Shown in pieces: positions 1 through 8,756 of a DNA stretch of 64,000 nucleotides. The position numbers were made by a program, and so were the translations under genes. The notes below the pieces were generated by a model. The model worked only from the letters and a program-made list of their open reading frames with translations. It did not search any database and was not told the origin of the DNA. The stretch lies in contig NZ_JARBFX010000014.1 of NCBI RefSeq assembly GCF_028863665.1, positions 1 to 64,000 of the forward strand, written 5' to 3'. Each line of letters begins with the position of its first letter. Within the stretch, counting starts at the first letter, position 1. The DNA comes from Aquabacter sediminis (GTDB taxonomy: Bacteria; Pseudomonadota; Alphaproteobacteria; Rhizobiales; Xanthobacteraceae).

Positions 1-987
1 CCGGCTCCGGCTGCTTCGGGCACCCGCGTGTTCGCCTCGCCGCTCGCCCGCCGCATCGCCAAGGACAAGGGCATCGACATCGCCGCCGTGGCGGGTTCCG
101 GCCCCCATGGCCGCGTGATCGCCCGCGACCTGGACAATGTGCAGCCCGGCGCCAAGCCGGCGGCCGCGCCCACTGCTGCCGCCTCGGCTCCGGCCGCTGC
201 GCCTGCCCCCGCCGCCCCGAAGGCGGCCGCCGCGCCCGTCACCGGCCCCACCGCCGATCAGGTCAAGGCTCTCTTCGAGGCCGGGACCTATGAGGAGATC
301 ATGGCCGATGGCATGCGCAAGACCATTGCGCGCCGCCTGGTGGAGAGCGAGCAGCTGACCCCGACCTTCTATCTGTCGGTGGATTGCGACCTCGACGAGC
401 TGATGGCCCTGCGCGAGACGGTGAACGGCACCGCCCCCAAGGACAAGGACGGCAAGCCCGCCTTCCGCGTCTCGGTGAACGACTTCATCATCAAGGCCAT
501 GGCGCTGGCGCTCCAGAAGGTGCCCGCCGCCAATGCGGTGTGGGCCGAGGACCGCATCCTGCGCATGAAGCATTCCGACGTCGGCGTGGCGGTGGCCATC
601 GATGGCGGGCTCTATGCGCCGGTCATCAAGAAGGCCGAGACCAAGACGCTCTCCGCCATCTCCAACGAGATGCGTGACCTTGCGCTGCGCGCCCGCAACA
701 AGAAGCTGAAGCCGGAGGAATATTCCGGCGGAAGCACCTCCATCTCCAATCTCGGCATGATGGGCATCCGCGATTTCGTCGCGATCATCAACGCGCCCCA
801 GTCCTCCATCCTGGCCATCGGCGCCAGCGAGCAGCGGGCGGTGGTGCGCGGCGGTCAGATCGTGGTCGCCACGCAGATGACCGCCACCATCACCTGCGAC
901 CATCGCGTGATGGACGGGGCGCTTGGCGCCGAGCTGCTGACCGCGTTCAAGCAGTTCGTGGAGAAGCCCTTCTCCATGCTGGTGTGA
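1..987 (+). CDS. pdhC: Pyruvate dehydrogenase E2, dihydrolipoamide acetyltransferase (5' truncated)
   Basis: Acetyltransferase core of the pyruvate dehydrogenase complex, moving acetyl groups from lipoamide to CoA in the cytoplasm. The reading frame is open from base 1, so the N-terminal lipoyl domain(s) lie outside the window. Visible are an Ala/Pro-rich linker, the E3/E1-binding domain (FASPLARRIAKDKG, then GRV and ARDL), a second Ala/Pro linker, and the catalytic domain ending with the active-site motif DHRVMDGA (His-x3-Asp-Gly). The stop is followed by a strong hairpin. A dihydrolipoyl dehydrogenase gene downstream supports a pyruvate-specific E2 rather than 2-oxoglutarate E2, though the E1 genes are not visible. 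Confidence 0.93.
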   Translation, partial: PAPAASGTRVFASPLARRIAKDKGIDIAAVAGSGPHGRVIARDLDNVQPGAKPAAAPTAAASAPAAAPAPAAPKAAAAPVTGPTADQVKALFEAGTYEEIMADGMRKTIARRLVESEQLTPTFYLSVDCDLDELMALRETVNGTAPKDKDGKPAFRVSVNDFIIKAMALALQKVPAANAVWAEDRILRMKHSDVGVAVAIDGGLYAPVIKKAETKTLSAISNEMRDLALRARNKKLKPEEYSGGSTSISNLGMMGIRDFVAIINAPQSSILAIGASEQRAVVRGGQIVVATQMTATITCDHRVMDGALGAELLTAFKQFVEKPFSMLV

Positions 988-993
988 GAGTTG

Positions 994-1023
994 GGCGCGC
1001 GGGTCTTCCCGCGCGCCGCTTTA
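994..1023 (+). terminator. Hairpin after the E2 gene
   Basis: A perfect 10-bp stem (GGCGCGCGGG, 994-1003) with a TCTT loop and its complement at 1008-1017 is followed by GCTTTA. The T-run is short, so it may attenuate rather than fully stop transcription into the following genes. Confidence 0.55.
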
Positions 1024-1138
1024 TCGGGGGGCGAAAACGCTGCGGCAGATCAAACCTTTCGCCGCGTTGAGCGTGTAGCAGGGCGGGGATGCGGCGCTTC
1101 GGCGCCGTGATCGAGCAAGCAAGAGAGCGAGACAGCCC

Positions 1139-1375
1139 ATGAGCCACACGCCCCACCAACTGGCGTCCGACTTTCCCGACTATGCGGGCAAGATCCACGA
1201 GCTGCGCCAGTCCGACGCCCATTTCGCCCATCTGGTGTCGCAATATGACGCCGTGAACGAGATCGTCCACAAGGCCGAGACCAATCTTGAGCCCATGGAC
1301 GACCTGGACCTGGAAGAAAAGCGCAAGGAACGCGTCCGCCTGAAGGACGAGATCTACGTGCTCTTGTCCCGCTGA
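1139..1375 (+). CDS. DUF465 (YdcH-like) small coiled-coil protein
   Basis: A 78-residue, very acidic and basic protein with no signal peptide or membrane segment. The pattern is a helical stretch (HELRQSDAHFAHLVSQYDAV), then LEPMDDLDLEEKRKERVRLKDEIY. This matches the DUF465/YdcH family of short helical hairpins, whose function is unknown. It sits between the E2 and E3 genes with about 150 bp on each side, so it may be transcribed with the complex. The Shine-Dalgarno site is weak. Family assignment is fairly sure; no role can be given. Confidence 0.8.
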   Translation: MSHTPHQLASDFPDYAGKIHELRQSDAHFAHLVSQYDAVNEIVHKAETNLEPMDDLDLEEKRKERVRLKDEIYVLLSR

Positions 1376-1525
1376 TCGCCAGGCCCGGTGGCGCCCGAAC
1401 GCCGCCGGGCCGGTTCATCCGCGAGGGCCGCCCGCATCTGCCGGGCCGGCCGCGTCGAGGGTGCAGGCGGGGCCTGATCGTTCCCACCACCCCCTCCCAT
1501 CGGGACGGAGGGGAGGAGACACCCC

Positions 1526-2941
1526 ATGGCTGATGCATATGATGTGATCGTGATTGGCGGCGGACCGGGCGGCTATGTGGCCGCCATTCGCGCCGCCCAG
1601 CTCGGCTTCAAGACCGCGGTGGTGGAGAAATCCCATCTCGGCGGCATCTGCCTGAACTGGGGCTGCATCCCCACCAAGGCCCTGCTGCGCTCGGCCGAAA
1701 TCTATCACTACATGCAGCACGCCAAGGATTACGGCCTCTCGGCGGACAATGTGACGTTCGATCCGGCTGCGGTGGTGAAGCGCTCGCGCGGGGTGTCGTC
1801 CCAGCTCGCGACCGGCGTCGGCTTCCTGATGAAGAAGAACAAGATCGACGTCATCTGGGGCAAGGCCAAGCTGCTCGGCGGCGGAAAGATCGAAGTGCAG
1901 GCGGCGGAGAACCCCATCAAGGGCGCGCTCAGCGGCGGCACCTATGCGGGCAAGCACATCATCGTGGCCACCGGCGCCCGCCCGCGCGCGCTGCCCGGCC
2001 TTGAGCCCGACAAGAAGCTCATCTGGACCTATTTCGAGGCCATGGTGCCCGAGAAGATGCCCAAGTCCCTGCTGGTGATGGGTTCAGGCGCCATCGGCAT
2101 CGAGTTCGCCTCCTTCTACCGCACCATGGGCGCCGAAGTGACCGTGGTGGAAGTGCTGCCCCAGATCCTCCCCGTGGAGGACGAGGAAATCGCGGCGGTC
2201 GCCCGCAAAAGGTTCGAGAAGCAGGGCATGAAGATCCTGTCGGGCGCCAAGGTGACCGGCGTCACCAAGCATGCCGACAGCCTCACCGCCCATGTGGAAG
2301 ACGCCAAGGGCGCCAAGCTTGACATCACCGTGGACCGGATGATCTCGGCCGTGGGCGTGGTGGGCAATGTGGATGGCCTCGGCCTCGAGGCGCTGGGCGT
2401 GAAGATCGAGCGCGGCATCATCTCGACCGACGGCTATGGCCGCACCAACGTGCCCGGCCTCTATGCCATCGGCGACGTGGCGGGCGCGCCCATGCTGGCC
2501 CACAAGGCCGAGCATGAGGGCGTGATCTGCGTGGAGACCATCAAGGGCCTTCACACCCACCCCATGGACAAGAACAAGATCCCCGGCTGCACCTATTGCA
2601 CGCCGCAGATCGCCTCCGTCGGCCTCACCGAGAAGAAGGCCAAGGAGCAGGGCCGCGAGATCCGCGTCGGCCGCTTCCCCTTCATCGGCAACGGCAAGGC
2701 CATCGCGCTCGGCGAGCCGGACGGCCTGGTGAAGACCATCTTCGACAAGAAGACCGGCGAATTGCTGGGTGCCCACATGGTGGGGGCTGAGGTCACCGAG
2801 CTGATCCAGGGCTTCGTGGTCGCCATGAACCTGGAGACCACCGAAGAAGAGCTGATGCACACGGTCTTCCCGCATCCCACCCTCTCGGAAATGATGCACG
2901 AGGCGGTGCTGGACGCCTATGGGAGGGTGATCCACACCTGA
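1526..2941 (+). CDS. lpdA: Dihydrolipoyl dehydrogenase (E3)
   Basis: FAD enzyme that reoxidises dihydrolipoamide with NAD+ in 2-oxoacid dehydrogenase complexes. At 471 residues it has the normal family length. Seen are the FAD-binding GGGPGG at 11-16, the redox disulfide C42-x4-C47 in [13 protein letters not shown], a second Rossmann motif (GSGAIG), the FAD motif ending in YAIGDVAG, and the C-terminal catalytic His-Glu segment HPTLSE. The start has a strong Shine-Dalgarno (GGGGAGGAG) about 7 bases upstream. Position after pdhC indicates the pyruvate dehydrogenase E3. Confidence 0.95.
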   Translation: MADAYDVIVIGGGPGGYVAAIRAAQLGFKTAVVEKSHLGGICLNWGCIPTKALLRSAEIYHYMQHAKDYGLSADNVTFDPAAVVKRSRGVSSQLATGVGFLMKKNKIDVIWGKAKLLGGGKIEVQAAENPIKGALSGGTYAGKHIIVATGARPRALPGLEPDKKLIWTYFEAMVPEKMPKSLLVMGSGAIGIEFASFYRTMGAEVTVVEVLPQILPVEDEEIAAVARKRFEKQGMKILSGAKVTGVTKHADSLTAHVEDAKGAKLDITVDRMISAVGVVGNVDGLGLEALGVKIERGIISTDGYGRTNVPGLYAIGDVAGAPMLAHKAEHEGVICVETIKGLHTHPMDKNKIPGCTYCTPQIASVGLTEKKAKEQGREIRVGRFPFIGNGKAIALGEPDGLVKTIFDKKTGELLGAHMVGAEVTELIQGFVVAMNLETTEEELMHTVFPHPTLSEMMHEAVLDAYGRVIHT

Positions 2942-2952
2942 GGCGAAACACC

Positions 2953-2985
2953 CGACCCACGGCGGCGATCCGTGGGTCGTTCTTC
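2953..2985 (+). terminator. Rho-independent terminator after lpdA
   Basis: Ten-bp stem CGACCCACGG / CCGTGGGTCG (2953-2962 and 2970-2979) with a seven-base loop, followed by TTCTTC. It probably ends the pdh-lpdA transcript before lipA. Confidence 0.7.
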
Positions 2986-3119
2986 ATGGGGCGGATAAGC
3001 GTGCATCCGGCGCGGAGCTGGGCACCGGAAGCCGCCCTCGACGTTCGCGGCCGCGAACGCTACATCTAGGCACGATTGCACCTGCCGCCGTTGCGGCACG
3101 CGCGAAGGTCTTCTTGCTC

Positions 3120-4073
3120 ATGGTCACGGTCGTCAACACCCTGAACAGGCCCCGCCACCCCGAAAAGGCCCACCGGCCCGAGACGGAGGTGCTGCGCAAG
3201 CCCGAATGGATCCGCGTCAAGGCGCCGGGGTCCGCCGGCTGGGGCAAGACCGCCGAGATCGTGCGCGCCAATGGCCTGCACACGGTGTGCGAGGAAGCCG
3301 GCTGCCCCAATATCGGTGAGTGCTGGGAGAAGAAGCACGCCACCTTCATGATCATGGGCGACACCTGCACCCGCGCCTGCGCCTTCTGCAATGTGCGCAC
3401 GGGCCTGCCGGCGCCGCTCGACCTGGACGAGCCGCAGAAGGTGGCCGAGGCGGTGGCCAAGCTCGGGCTCTCCCATGTGGTCATCACCTCGGTGGACCGG
3501 GACGACCTGGCCGATGGCGGCGGCGCCCATTTCGCCCACACCATCCGCGCCATCCGCGCGGCGAGCCCCGGTACCACCATCGAGATCCTCACCCCCGACT
3601 TCCTGCGCAAGCCCGGCGCGCTGGAAGTGGTGGTGGAGGCTCGCCCGGACGTGTTCAACCACAATCTGGAGACGGTGCCGTCCAAGTATCTGACCGTGCG
3701 TCCCGGCGCGCGCTATTTCCATTCCCTCCGCCTGCTCCAGCAGGTGAAGGAGCTGGACCCGTCCATCTTCACCAAGTCCGGCATCATGGTGGGCCTCGGC
3801 GAAGAGCGGAACGAGGTGCTCCAGCTCATGGACGACCTGCGCTCGGCGGAGGTGGATTTCATCACCATCGGCCAGTATCTCCAGCCCACCCGCCGCCACC
3901 ACAAGGTGGAGCGGTTCGTGACCCCCGACGAGTTCAAGGGCTATGAGACGGTGGCCTATGCCAAGGGCTTCCTGATGGTCTCGGCCAGCCCGCTCACCCG
4001 CTCGTCCCATCATGCGGGCGAGGATTTCGCCCGCCTGCGGACGGCGCGCGAGGCCAAGCTCGGGCGGGCCTGA
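3120..4073 (+). CDS. lipA: Lipoyl synthase (radical SAM)
   Basis: Inserts two sulfurs into octanoyl-protein to make the lipoyl cofactor needed by the E2 encoded upstream. Counting from the ATG at 3120, the auxiliary-cluster cysteines are C57, C62 and C68 ([12 protein letters not shown]) and the radical-SAM cysteines are C83, C87 and C90 (CTRACAFC). The C-terminal R-S-S motif ([11 protein letters not shown]) is present. An in-frame TTG at 3114 is an alternative start, but AAGG at 3105-3108 is better spaced from the ATG. The next gene begins 3 bases after the stop, so the two are co-transcribed. Confidence 0.95.
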   Translation: MVTVVNTLNRPRHPEKAHRPETEVLRKPEWIRVKAPGSAGWGKTAEIVRANGLHTVCEEAGCPNIGECWEKKHATFMIMGDTCTRACAFCNVRTGLPAPLDLDEPQKVAEAVAKLGLSHVVITSVDRDDLADGGGAHFAHTIRAIRAASPGTTIEILTPDFLRKPGALEVVVEARPDVFNHNLETVPSKYLTVRPGARYFHSLRLLQQVKELDPSIFTKSGIMVGLGEERNEVLQLMDDLRSAEVDFITIGQYLQPTRRHHKVERFVTPDEFKGYETVAYAKGFLMVSASPLTRSSHHAGEDFARLRTAREAKLGRA

Positions 4074-4076
4074 CAC

Positions 4077-4535
4077 GTGCCGAGCTTTTCCAGCAGCCGG
4101 GTGGTGAACCACGGCGCCGCCGACATGTTCGCGCTGGTGGCGGACGTGGAGCGCTATCCCGAATTCGTGCCGCTCTGCCAGGCCCTGCGCGTGCGGCGGC
4201 GGGCGCAGAGCGGGGAGGGCGTGGAGATATTGGTGGCCGACATGACGGTCGCCTACAAGCTCATCCGCGAGACCTTCACCTCCCGCGTGACGCTGGACCG
4301 GCCGCGCCTGACCATCCATGTGGAATATCTGGACGGCCCCTTCAGTCGCCTGGACAATCGCTGGACCTTCAAGGACATGCCACCCGCGCGCAGCGAAGTG
4401 GGCTTCTACATCTCCTACGAGTTCCGCTCGCGCACCCTGGGCCTGCTCATGGGCGCCATGTTCGACGCCGCCTTCCGCCGCTTCGCCGATGCCTTCGAGA
4501 AGCGGGCGGACGAGGTTTACGGGCGCGTCTCCTGA
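4077..4535 (+). CDS. COQ10/RatA-type SRPBCC lipid-binding protein
   Basis: A 152-residue START-like (SRPBCC) protein of the ubiquinone-binding COQ10 / RatA family. Seen are the opening segment on binding of a hydrophobic ligand (VVNHGAADMFALVADVERYPEFVPLC), the central YLDGPFSRLDNRWTF, and a helical C terminus (AFRRFADAFEKRADEVYG). It starts with GTG three bases after lipA, an arrangement common in alphaproteobacteria. The likely role is as quinone chaperone in respiration. It is also often annotated as RatA toxin, but the toxin role is established only for the E. coli homologue, and no RatB-like gene is here. Confidence 0.85.
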   Translation: MPSFSSSRVVNHGAADMFALVADVERYPEFVPLCQALRVRRRAQSGEGVEILVADMTVAYKLIRETFTSRVTLDRPRLTIHVEYLDGPFSRLDNRWTFKDMPPARSEVGFYISYEFRSRTLGLLMGAMFDAAFRRFADAFEKRADEVYGRVS

Positions 4536-4548
4536 CCTGCGCCTTGGA

Positions 4549-4568
4549 CGGCGGGGCGGACCCCGCCG
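4549..4568. terminator. Small hairpin between convergent genes
   Basis: CGGCGGGG-CGGA-CCCCGCCG, an 8-bp GC stem without a T-run, lies in the 45-bp gap between two convergent genes. It may serve both strands weakly. Confidence 0.3.
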
Positions 4569-4580
4569 CCGGATGGGACC

Positions 4581-6377
4581 TCAAGCGCTCCTCGCTTCCC
4601 CACTCTCCACATAGGCGCGGAAGCCGCCGAAGATGGTGATGTCCGTGCAGCCCTGCGTGCCGCTCGCTTCCGCCAGGAAGCCGGTCACGTGCCGCCCATC
4701 TTCCAGTTCAACCGATCCGAGGCCGAGCGGGGCGGGGATGCGGGCGAGCAGGCGGCCGATGCTCTCGACGGGAAGGGACCACACCTCGCCCTCCAGCGCC
4801 GCACCGCCCTGTGTCACCCGCAGCACGCCGGGGCGCGCCACCTCGCCCTTCAGGAGCCACATGCGATAGGCGGGCGCGGTGCGGGCCACCGCCACGAAGC
4901 GTCCGCCCAGTTCCAGGATTTCGCCGTTCAGCTTCATGCCGGACAGGTGCGCGCCGAAGACGCACACGTCCATCCGGCCTTCCTCTTTCGGGGCGGGGAG
5001 CGAGGCCATGGCAGGCGGTGGCGCGTCGCTCGATCCCAGCGGCAGCGGGGTGGCGGCGACGAAGGCGCGGGCGATGGCCGCCACCTGCCCGTCCCGTCCC
5101 GCCGGCGCCAGGAGCGTGATGCCATAGGGCACGCCATCGGCGGAAATGTGCGCGGGCACGGCGGTGCCGCACAGGTCCATGAGGTTGACGAAATTCGTGT
5201 AGGTGCCGTTGCGCGAATTCAGGCGGATATTGTCGGCCATCACCTCGTCCACGTTATAGGCCGTGGGCGCGGTGGGCAGGACGATGGCGTCGACGCTGGC
5301 AAGCACCGGCTTCACCTTGGCGGTGAGCTCCTTCAGCCGATAGAGCGCGCGGAAGGCATCCGCCGCGCTGGCGCGTCCGCCGGGCTCGGTGATGGCGCGG
5401 GTGACGGGGTGCACCTCGTCCGGCCGGGTGGTGAGGAGGGGTTCCGCCACGATCCAGCGCTCGGCCACCCACGGGCCTTCATAAAGCAGGCGGGCGGTCT
5501 CGGCGAAGGGACTAAAGTCAAACTCCACCAGGGTGGCGCCGATGCCCTTCAGGCGCTCCAGCGCCGCCTCATAGGCGGCGGCGGCTTCCGCATCGCCGAA
5601 GAATTCCCGCTGGGCGGCGGGCAGGATGCCGAGCCGCAAGGCGGGCGGGGCGGTGGTGAGGGGGGCCAGGGGCAGGGGCCGGGAATAGGCGTCCTCCGCA
5701 TCAAAGCCCGCCATCACCTCCAGGGCGGCCATGGCGTCGTCCACGGTCAGCGCGAAGACGGAGATGCAATCCAATGTCCGGCACGCGGGCACAAGCCCGG
5801 TATTGGGCACGAGGCCGAGGGAGGGCTTCACGCCCACGATGTTCTGGAGCATGGCTGGCACCCGGCCGGAGCCGGCGGTGTCCGTGCCGAGCGCGATGGG
5901 CACGAGGCCGGCCGACACCGCGCTGGCCGAACCGGACGACGAGCCGCCGGGCACCAGCTTGGCATTGAAGGCGTTGCGGGGCACGCCATAGGGCGAGCGG
6001 GTGCCCACGAGGCCGGTGGCGAACTGGTCCAGATTGGTCTTGCCGATGATCAGCGCGCCGGCCGCCTTGAGCCGCGCGACCACCGTCGCGTCCTTGGCGG
6101 GATCGTAGGCGAAAGCGGGGCAGGCGGCCGTGGTAGGCAGGCCGGCCACGTCGATATTGTCCTTCACGGCCACCGGGATGCCATAGAGCGGAAGGTCGGT
6201 ATGGCCCTTCGCCTCCAGCTCCGCCGCCTCCGTCAGCACGTCGGCCTCGGGCCGCAAGGTGATGAAGATGGCGGGGTCATCATGGGCGGCGATGCGCGCA
6301 TAGGTCGCCCGGACGGTGTCGCGCGGCGTGGCAACGCCGCTGCGATGGGCGGAAAGGAGCGAGGCAAGCGTTTCCAT
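4581..6377 (-). CDS. atzF: Allophanate hydrolase
   Basis: Hydrolyses allophanate to ammonia and CO2, the second step after urea or guanidine carboxylation or the last step of cyanuric acid breakdown. The N-terminal two thirds is an amidase-signature domain with catalytic K72, cis-Ser near 146 (PGGSSSGS) and nucleophile S170 (GTDTAGSG). The C-terminal domain (from about 470, VFGAHLSGMKLNGEI through TDITIFGGFRAYV) is the one specific to allophanate hydrolase. The start chosen, ATG at 6377, has AGGAG five bases upstream; the open frame continues 10 codons further without a better site. No urea carboxylase or transporter gene is adjacent, which is unusual. Confidence 0.92.
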   Translation of the reverse strand: METLASLLSAHRSGVATPRDTVRATYARIAAHDDPAIFITLRPEADVLTEAAELEAKGHTDLPLYGIPVAVKDNIDVAGLPTTAACPAFAYDPAKDATVVARLKAAGALIIGKTNLDQFATGLVGTRSPYGVPRNAFNAKLVPGGSSSGSASAVSAGLVPIALGTDTAGSGRVPAMLQNIVGVKPSLGLVPNTGLVPACRTLDCISVFALTVDDAMAALEVMAGFDAEDAYSRPLPLAPLTTAPPALRLGILPAAQREFFGDAEAAAAYEAALERLKGIGATLVEFDFSPFAETARLLYEGPWVAERWIVAEPLLTTRPDEVHPVTRAITEPGGRASAADAFRALYRLKELTAKVKPVLASVDAIVLPTAPTAYNVDEVMADNIRLNSRNGTYTNFVNLMDLCGTAVPAHISADGVPYGITLLAPAGRDGQVAAIARAFVAATPLPLGSSDAPPPAMASLPAPKEEGRMDVCVFGAHLSGMKLNGEILELGGRFVAVARTAPAYRMWLLKGEVARPGVLRVTQGGAALEGEVWSLPVESIGRLLARIPAPLGLGSVELEDGRHVTGFLAEASGTQGCTDITIFGGFRAYVESGEARSA

Positions 6378-6958
6378 GACAACTCCTGGCCGGACGACAG
6401 GAGGCACGCGCCGATGCCCGTCGTGAACAAGATGAGAGCGTGCGGCAGGCCGCAGCGGGTGGGGTCTCTCTAGCAGGAACCGCGCCAGGGATCGCGCACC
6501 CCTCCCGATCGCCCGAAAATGGCGTGGATACAGGGCTTTCGAGCGCGATACCGGAACGAATAGCCCGCATCGCGTTTCTCTTCCGGCGATCGAAGATGCC
6601 GATTAAATAAACAAAATGATCATACATTAATCAATATGTGCGCACTTGCATGCACCTGAGTGTATGACACATTCGCCGCTTTTGCGTGCTGCCCTGGTGA
6701 CGGCGCGTGTCGGGAGGTGTCAGGTCAGCCCCGCCATTGGCGCCCCACCCGGATTGAGCGCCGAGGGCCCCGGGAGCGCGATCACCACGATCGCGCTCTA
6801 ACGGATTGAACCTAGGCGGATTCACCGAGCGCGTCGGATCGCCATGCGACTCAATGCGCTCGGATCGCCCGTTCATCGAAATGCGTGCCGGCTCCTCGCG
6901 CATCATGCGGTTCCGGAGAAACGGAGCGCTTCCCGGCGCGCCGCCTTAGCGCTTCGCT
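6378..6958. other. Gene-poor gap with AT-rich island and palindrome
   Basis: No convincing gene. Bases 6600-6665 are strikingly AT-rich for this genome (taaataaacaaaatgatc, then catacattaatcaatatg) and probably hold the promoter of the allophanate hydrolase gene on the minus strand. A perfect 10-bp inverted repeat GAGCGCGATC-N5-GATCGCGCTC is at 6774-6798. Confidence 0.5.
6774..6798. repeat. Intergenic palindrome with GCGCGATC core
   Basis: Ten-base arms (6774-6783 and 6789-6798) with a five-base spacer, perfectly complementary. The GCGCGATC core recurs in the palindrome at 20566-20606, which hints at a dispersed intergenic element. Confidence 0.5.
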
Positions 6959-7093
6959 TCAGCGCGCGGCCGGGGCCTGCGTCGTGGCCGGCGGCTCTGA
7001 CGGCGGGCTGCGGCGCTCGGCGGTGTAATAGGAGGCGGCGAAGGCAGCCGAGAAGATGAGGGCGCCGATGAGAAGGCGGAGCTTGGGGTCCAT
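6959..7093 (-). CDS. Small single-span membrane protein, 44 residues
   Basis: A short frame with ATG at 7093: MDPKLRLLIGALIFSAAFAA, then SYYTAERR and a Pro/Ala/Thr-rich tail ending PAAR. It has a positively charged start and one hydrophobic helix (about residues 7-21), as in a membrane-anchored peptide or uncleaved signal anchor. AAGG lies about eight bases upstream. It is downstream of purU on the same strand but separated from it by a terminator. I do not recognise a family; the call rests on codon pattern and hydrophobic profile. Confidence 0.45.
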   Translation of the reverse strand: MDPKLRLLIGALIFSAAFAASYYTAERRSPPSEPPATTQAPAAR

Positions 7094-7137
7094 GATCTTA
7101 ACCTTGCGTCATCAGGCGAGGGTAATGAATCCGGCGC

Positions 7138-7169
7138 CCAAACGAAAGCGCCCGGATCTCTCCGGGCGC
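7138..7169 (-). terminator. Terminator after purU
   Basis: Read on the minus strand: GCGCCCGGA-GAGA-TCCGGGCGC followed by TTTCGTTT. The nine-bp perfect stem occupies 7148-7156 and 7161-7169. It closes the soxBDAG-purU transcription unit. Confidence 0.75.
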
Positions 7170-7197
7170 CAGCTTAGGGATCACGGGCAGTGCGACC

Positions 7198-8067
7198 TCA
7201 GTCGCGGAAGACCACCGTCTTGTGGCCATTGGGAATCACCCGGTCCTGCAGGTGCCAGGCCAGCGCCCGGGCGAGCACCCGGCGCTCGATGTCGCGACCC
7301 TTGCGGACCAGGTCATCGGGGCTGTCCTGGTGGCTGATGCGCTCCACGTCCTGCTCGATGATCGGCCCTTCATCCAGGTCCGAGGTCACATAGTGGGCGG
7401 TGGCGCCGATCAGCTTCACGCCGCGCATATGGGCCTGATGGTAGGGCTTGGCGCCCTTGAAGCCCGGCAGGAAGGAATGGTGGATGTTGATGCACTTGCC
7501 CGACAGCTTGGCGGAGAGCCCGTCGGAGAGCACCTGCATGTAGCGGGCCAACACCGCCACTTCGGAGCCGGTGGACTGGAACAGGTTCCACACCTCCGTC
7601 TCCTGCTCCAGCTTGGTCGCCTTGGTCACGGGCAGGTGATGAAAGGGGATGCCATCGAAGTCCAGGTGGGCATAGGTCTCGCGCGGATGGTTGGAGATGA
7701 TGCCGGTGATCTCCATGGGAATCTCGCCGATGCGCCAGCGATAGAGCAGGTCCGCGAGGCAATGGTCGAACTTGGAGGCGAGCAGCAGCACGCGGCGCTT
7801 CTCGGCCTTGTCGCGCAGGCTCCAGGTGAGGCCGAAAGCGTCGGCCACGGCGGCGAAGCCGTCGCGGATCTCGGCGGCGCTGGCCTCGCCGATGGCCACG
7901 TTGAACACCACGCGCATGAAGAAGCGCTTGCTCTCCGTGTCGTCGAACTGCTGCGCCTCCAGGATGTTGCAGCCCTTCTCGAACAGGAAGGTGGAGACGC
8001 CCGCGACGATGCCGGGGCGGTTGGGGCAGGACAGAGTGAGGATGAACTGGTCGGACGGATTGGTCAT
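7198..8067 (-). CDS. purU: Formyltetrahydrofolate deformylase
   Basis: Hydrolyses 10-formyl-THF to THF and formate. Of the 289 residues, the first about 85 are an ACT domain ([20 protein letters not shown]) and the remainder is a formyltransferase fold with the catalytic segment [10 protein letters not shown] and the downstream Asp in [15 protein letters not shown]. The start is the ATG at 8067; an upstream extension of the frame is out of character. It lies 74 bp downstream of the sarcosine-oxidase-type gamma subunit, as in many sarcosine or N-methyl catabolic operons, where it drains one-carbon units released as methylene-THF and later oxidised to formyl-THF. Confidence 0.93.
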   Translation of the reverse strand: MTNPSDQFILTLSCPNRPGIVAGVSTFLFEKGCNILEAQQFDDTESKRFFMRVVFNVAIGEASAAEIRDGFAAVADAFGLTWSLRDKAEKRRVLLLASKFDHCLADLLYRWRIGEIPMEITGIISNHPRETYAHLDFDGIPFHHLPVTKATKLEQETEVWNLFQSTGSEVAVLARYMQVLSDGLSAKLSGKCINIHHSFLPGFKGAKPYHQAHMRGVKLIGATAHYVTSDLDEGPIIEQDVERISHQDSPDDLVRKGRDIERRVLARALAWHLQDRVIPNGHKTVVFRD

Positions 8068-8141
8068 GGCGGTTCGTGTCCTGAAGCTGGACGATCGCGA
8101 AAGGGGTGAGAGGTGCGATGGCGGCGCGCGACGCGCTGCCA

Positions 8142-8756
8142 TCAACCTCGGCCGGTGCCGATCAACTCGAAGCCCAGCGGCGCCGCGGCCGCCGTCAGCG
8201 CGCGCACGATGGCCGGGGCGAAGGAACGGGCGATAACGAAGCGATAGCGCGGGCTGCCATCCACCTGCCAGAACAGGAGCGGGATCAGCGCCACCGCCGT
8301 CGCCGCGGCCTGTCCGGGACCGAAGACGGAGGGGTGCAGGTCAACAGCCACCAGCTTTTCCAGCGCCGCACCCACCTGCGGGCCGGTGAGGTCCAGCACA
8401 AGATTGGCATCCGATTGGTCGGTCAGCGAGGCAAGGCCGGCAAAGGCTTCGCCCAGCTTGCCCAGCAGGGCGTCCCCGCTCGCGCCGGGAAGGCCGATGA
8501 GCCAGCGGTCCGGCGCGGTGCCCACGGCGATCAGGCCGCCGGCTTCAACCACACGCGGGCCGTCGGGCAATTGCAGGCCAAAGGCGCTGTGGGCCGCCGC
8601 GCGCAGGTCGCCGCTCTTGCCCTTGCGCGCGGCGAGGGTGGCGAGCGCCAGGCCCTCGACCACGGTGGCGGTCACGCCGGGAAAGCCGGCGACCGAGCCA
8701 TAGATGCCGGCGGGAACAAGCCGCGTCGGCGGAATGTGCGCCAAAAGGTCAGACAC
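8142..8756 (-). CDS. soxG: Sarcosine oxidase / N-methylglutamate dehydrogenase gamma subunit
   Basis: The 204-residue gamma subunit of the heterotetrameric flavoenzyme; it resembles a small GcvT-like domain and has no cofactor motif of its own. Start is GTG at 8756 ([10 protein letters not shown]), eight bases inside the end of the alpha-subunit gene, with AGGGGAG upstream. Seen are the [20 protein letters not shown] core and [10 protein letters not shown], which are typical of SoxG. By pathway context this may be MgdD of N-methylglutamate dehydrogenase rather than a true sarcosine oxidase subunit. Confidence 0.85.
   Translation of the reverse strand: MSDLLAHIPPTRLVPAGIYGSVAGFPGVTATVVEGLALATLAARKGKSGDLRAAAHSAFGLQLPDGPRVVEAGGLIAVGTAPDRWLIGLPGASGDALLGKLGEAFAGLASLTDQSDANLVLDLTGPQVGAALEKLVAVDLHPSVFGPGQAAATAVALIPLLFWQVDGSPRYRFVIARSFAPAIVRALTAAAAPLGFELIGTGRG

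Noticed and set aside
4689-6473. Long plus-strand frame opposite the allophanate hydrolase gene
   Set aside because: Low-complexity Gly/Arg/His composition with no motifs; the minus strand has intact catalytic residues.
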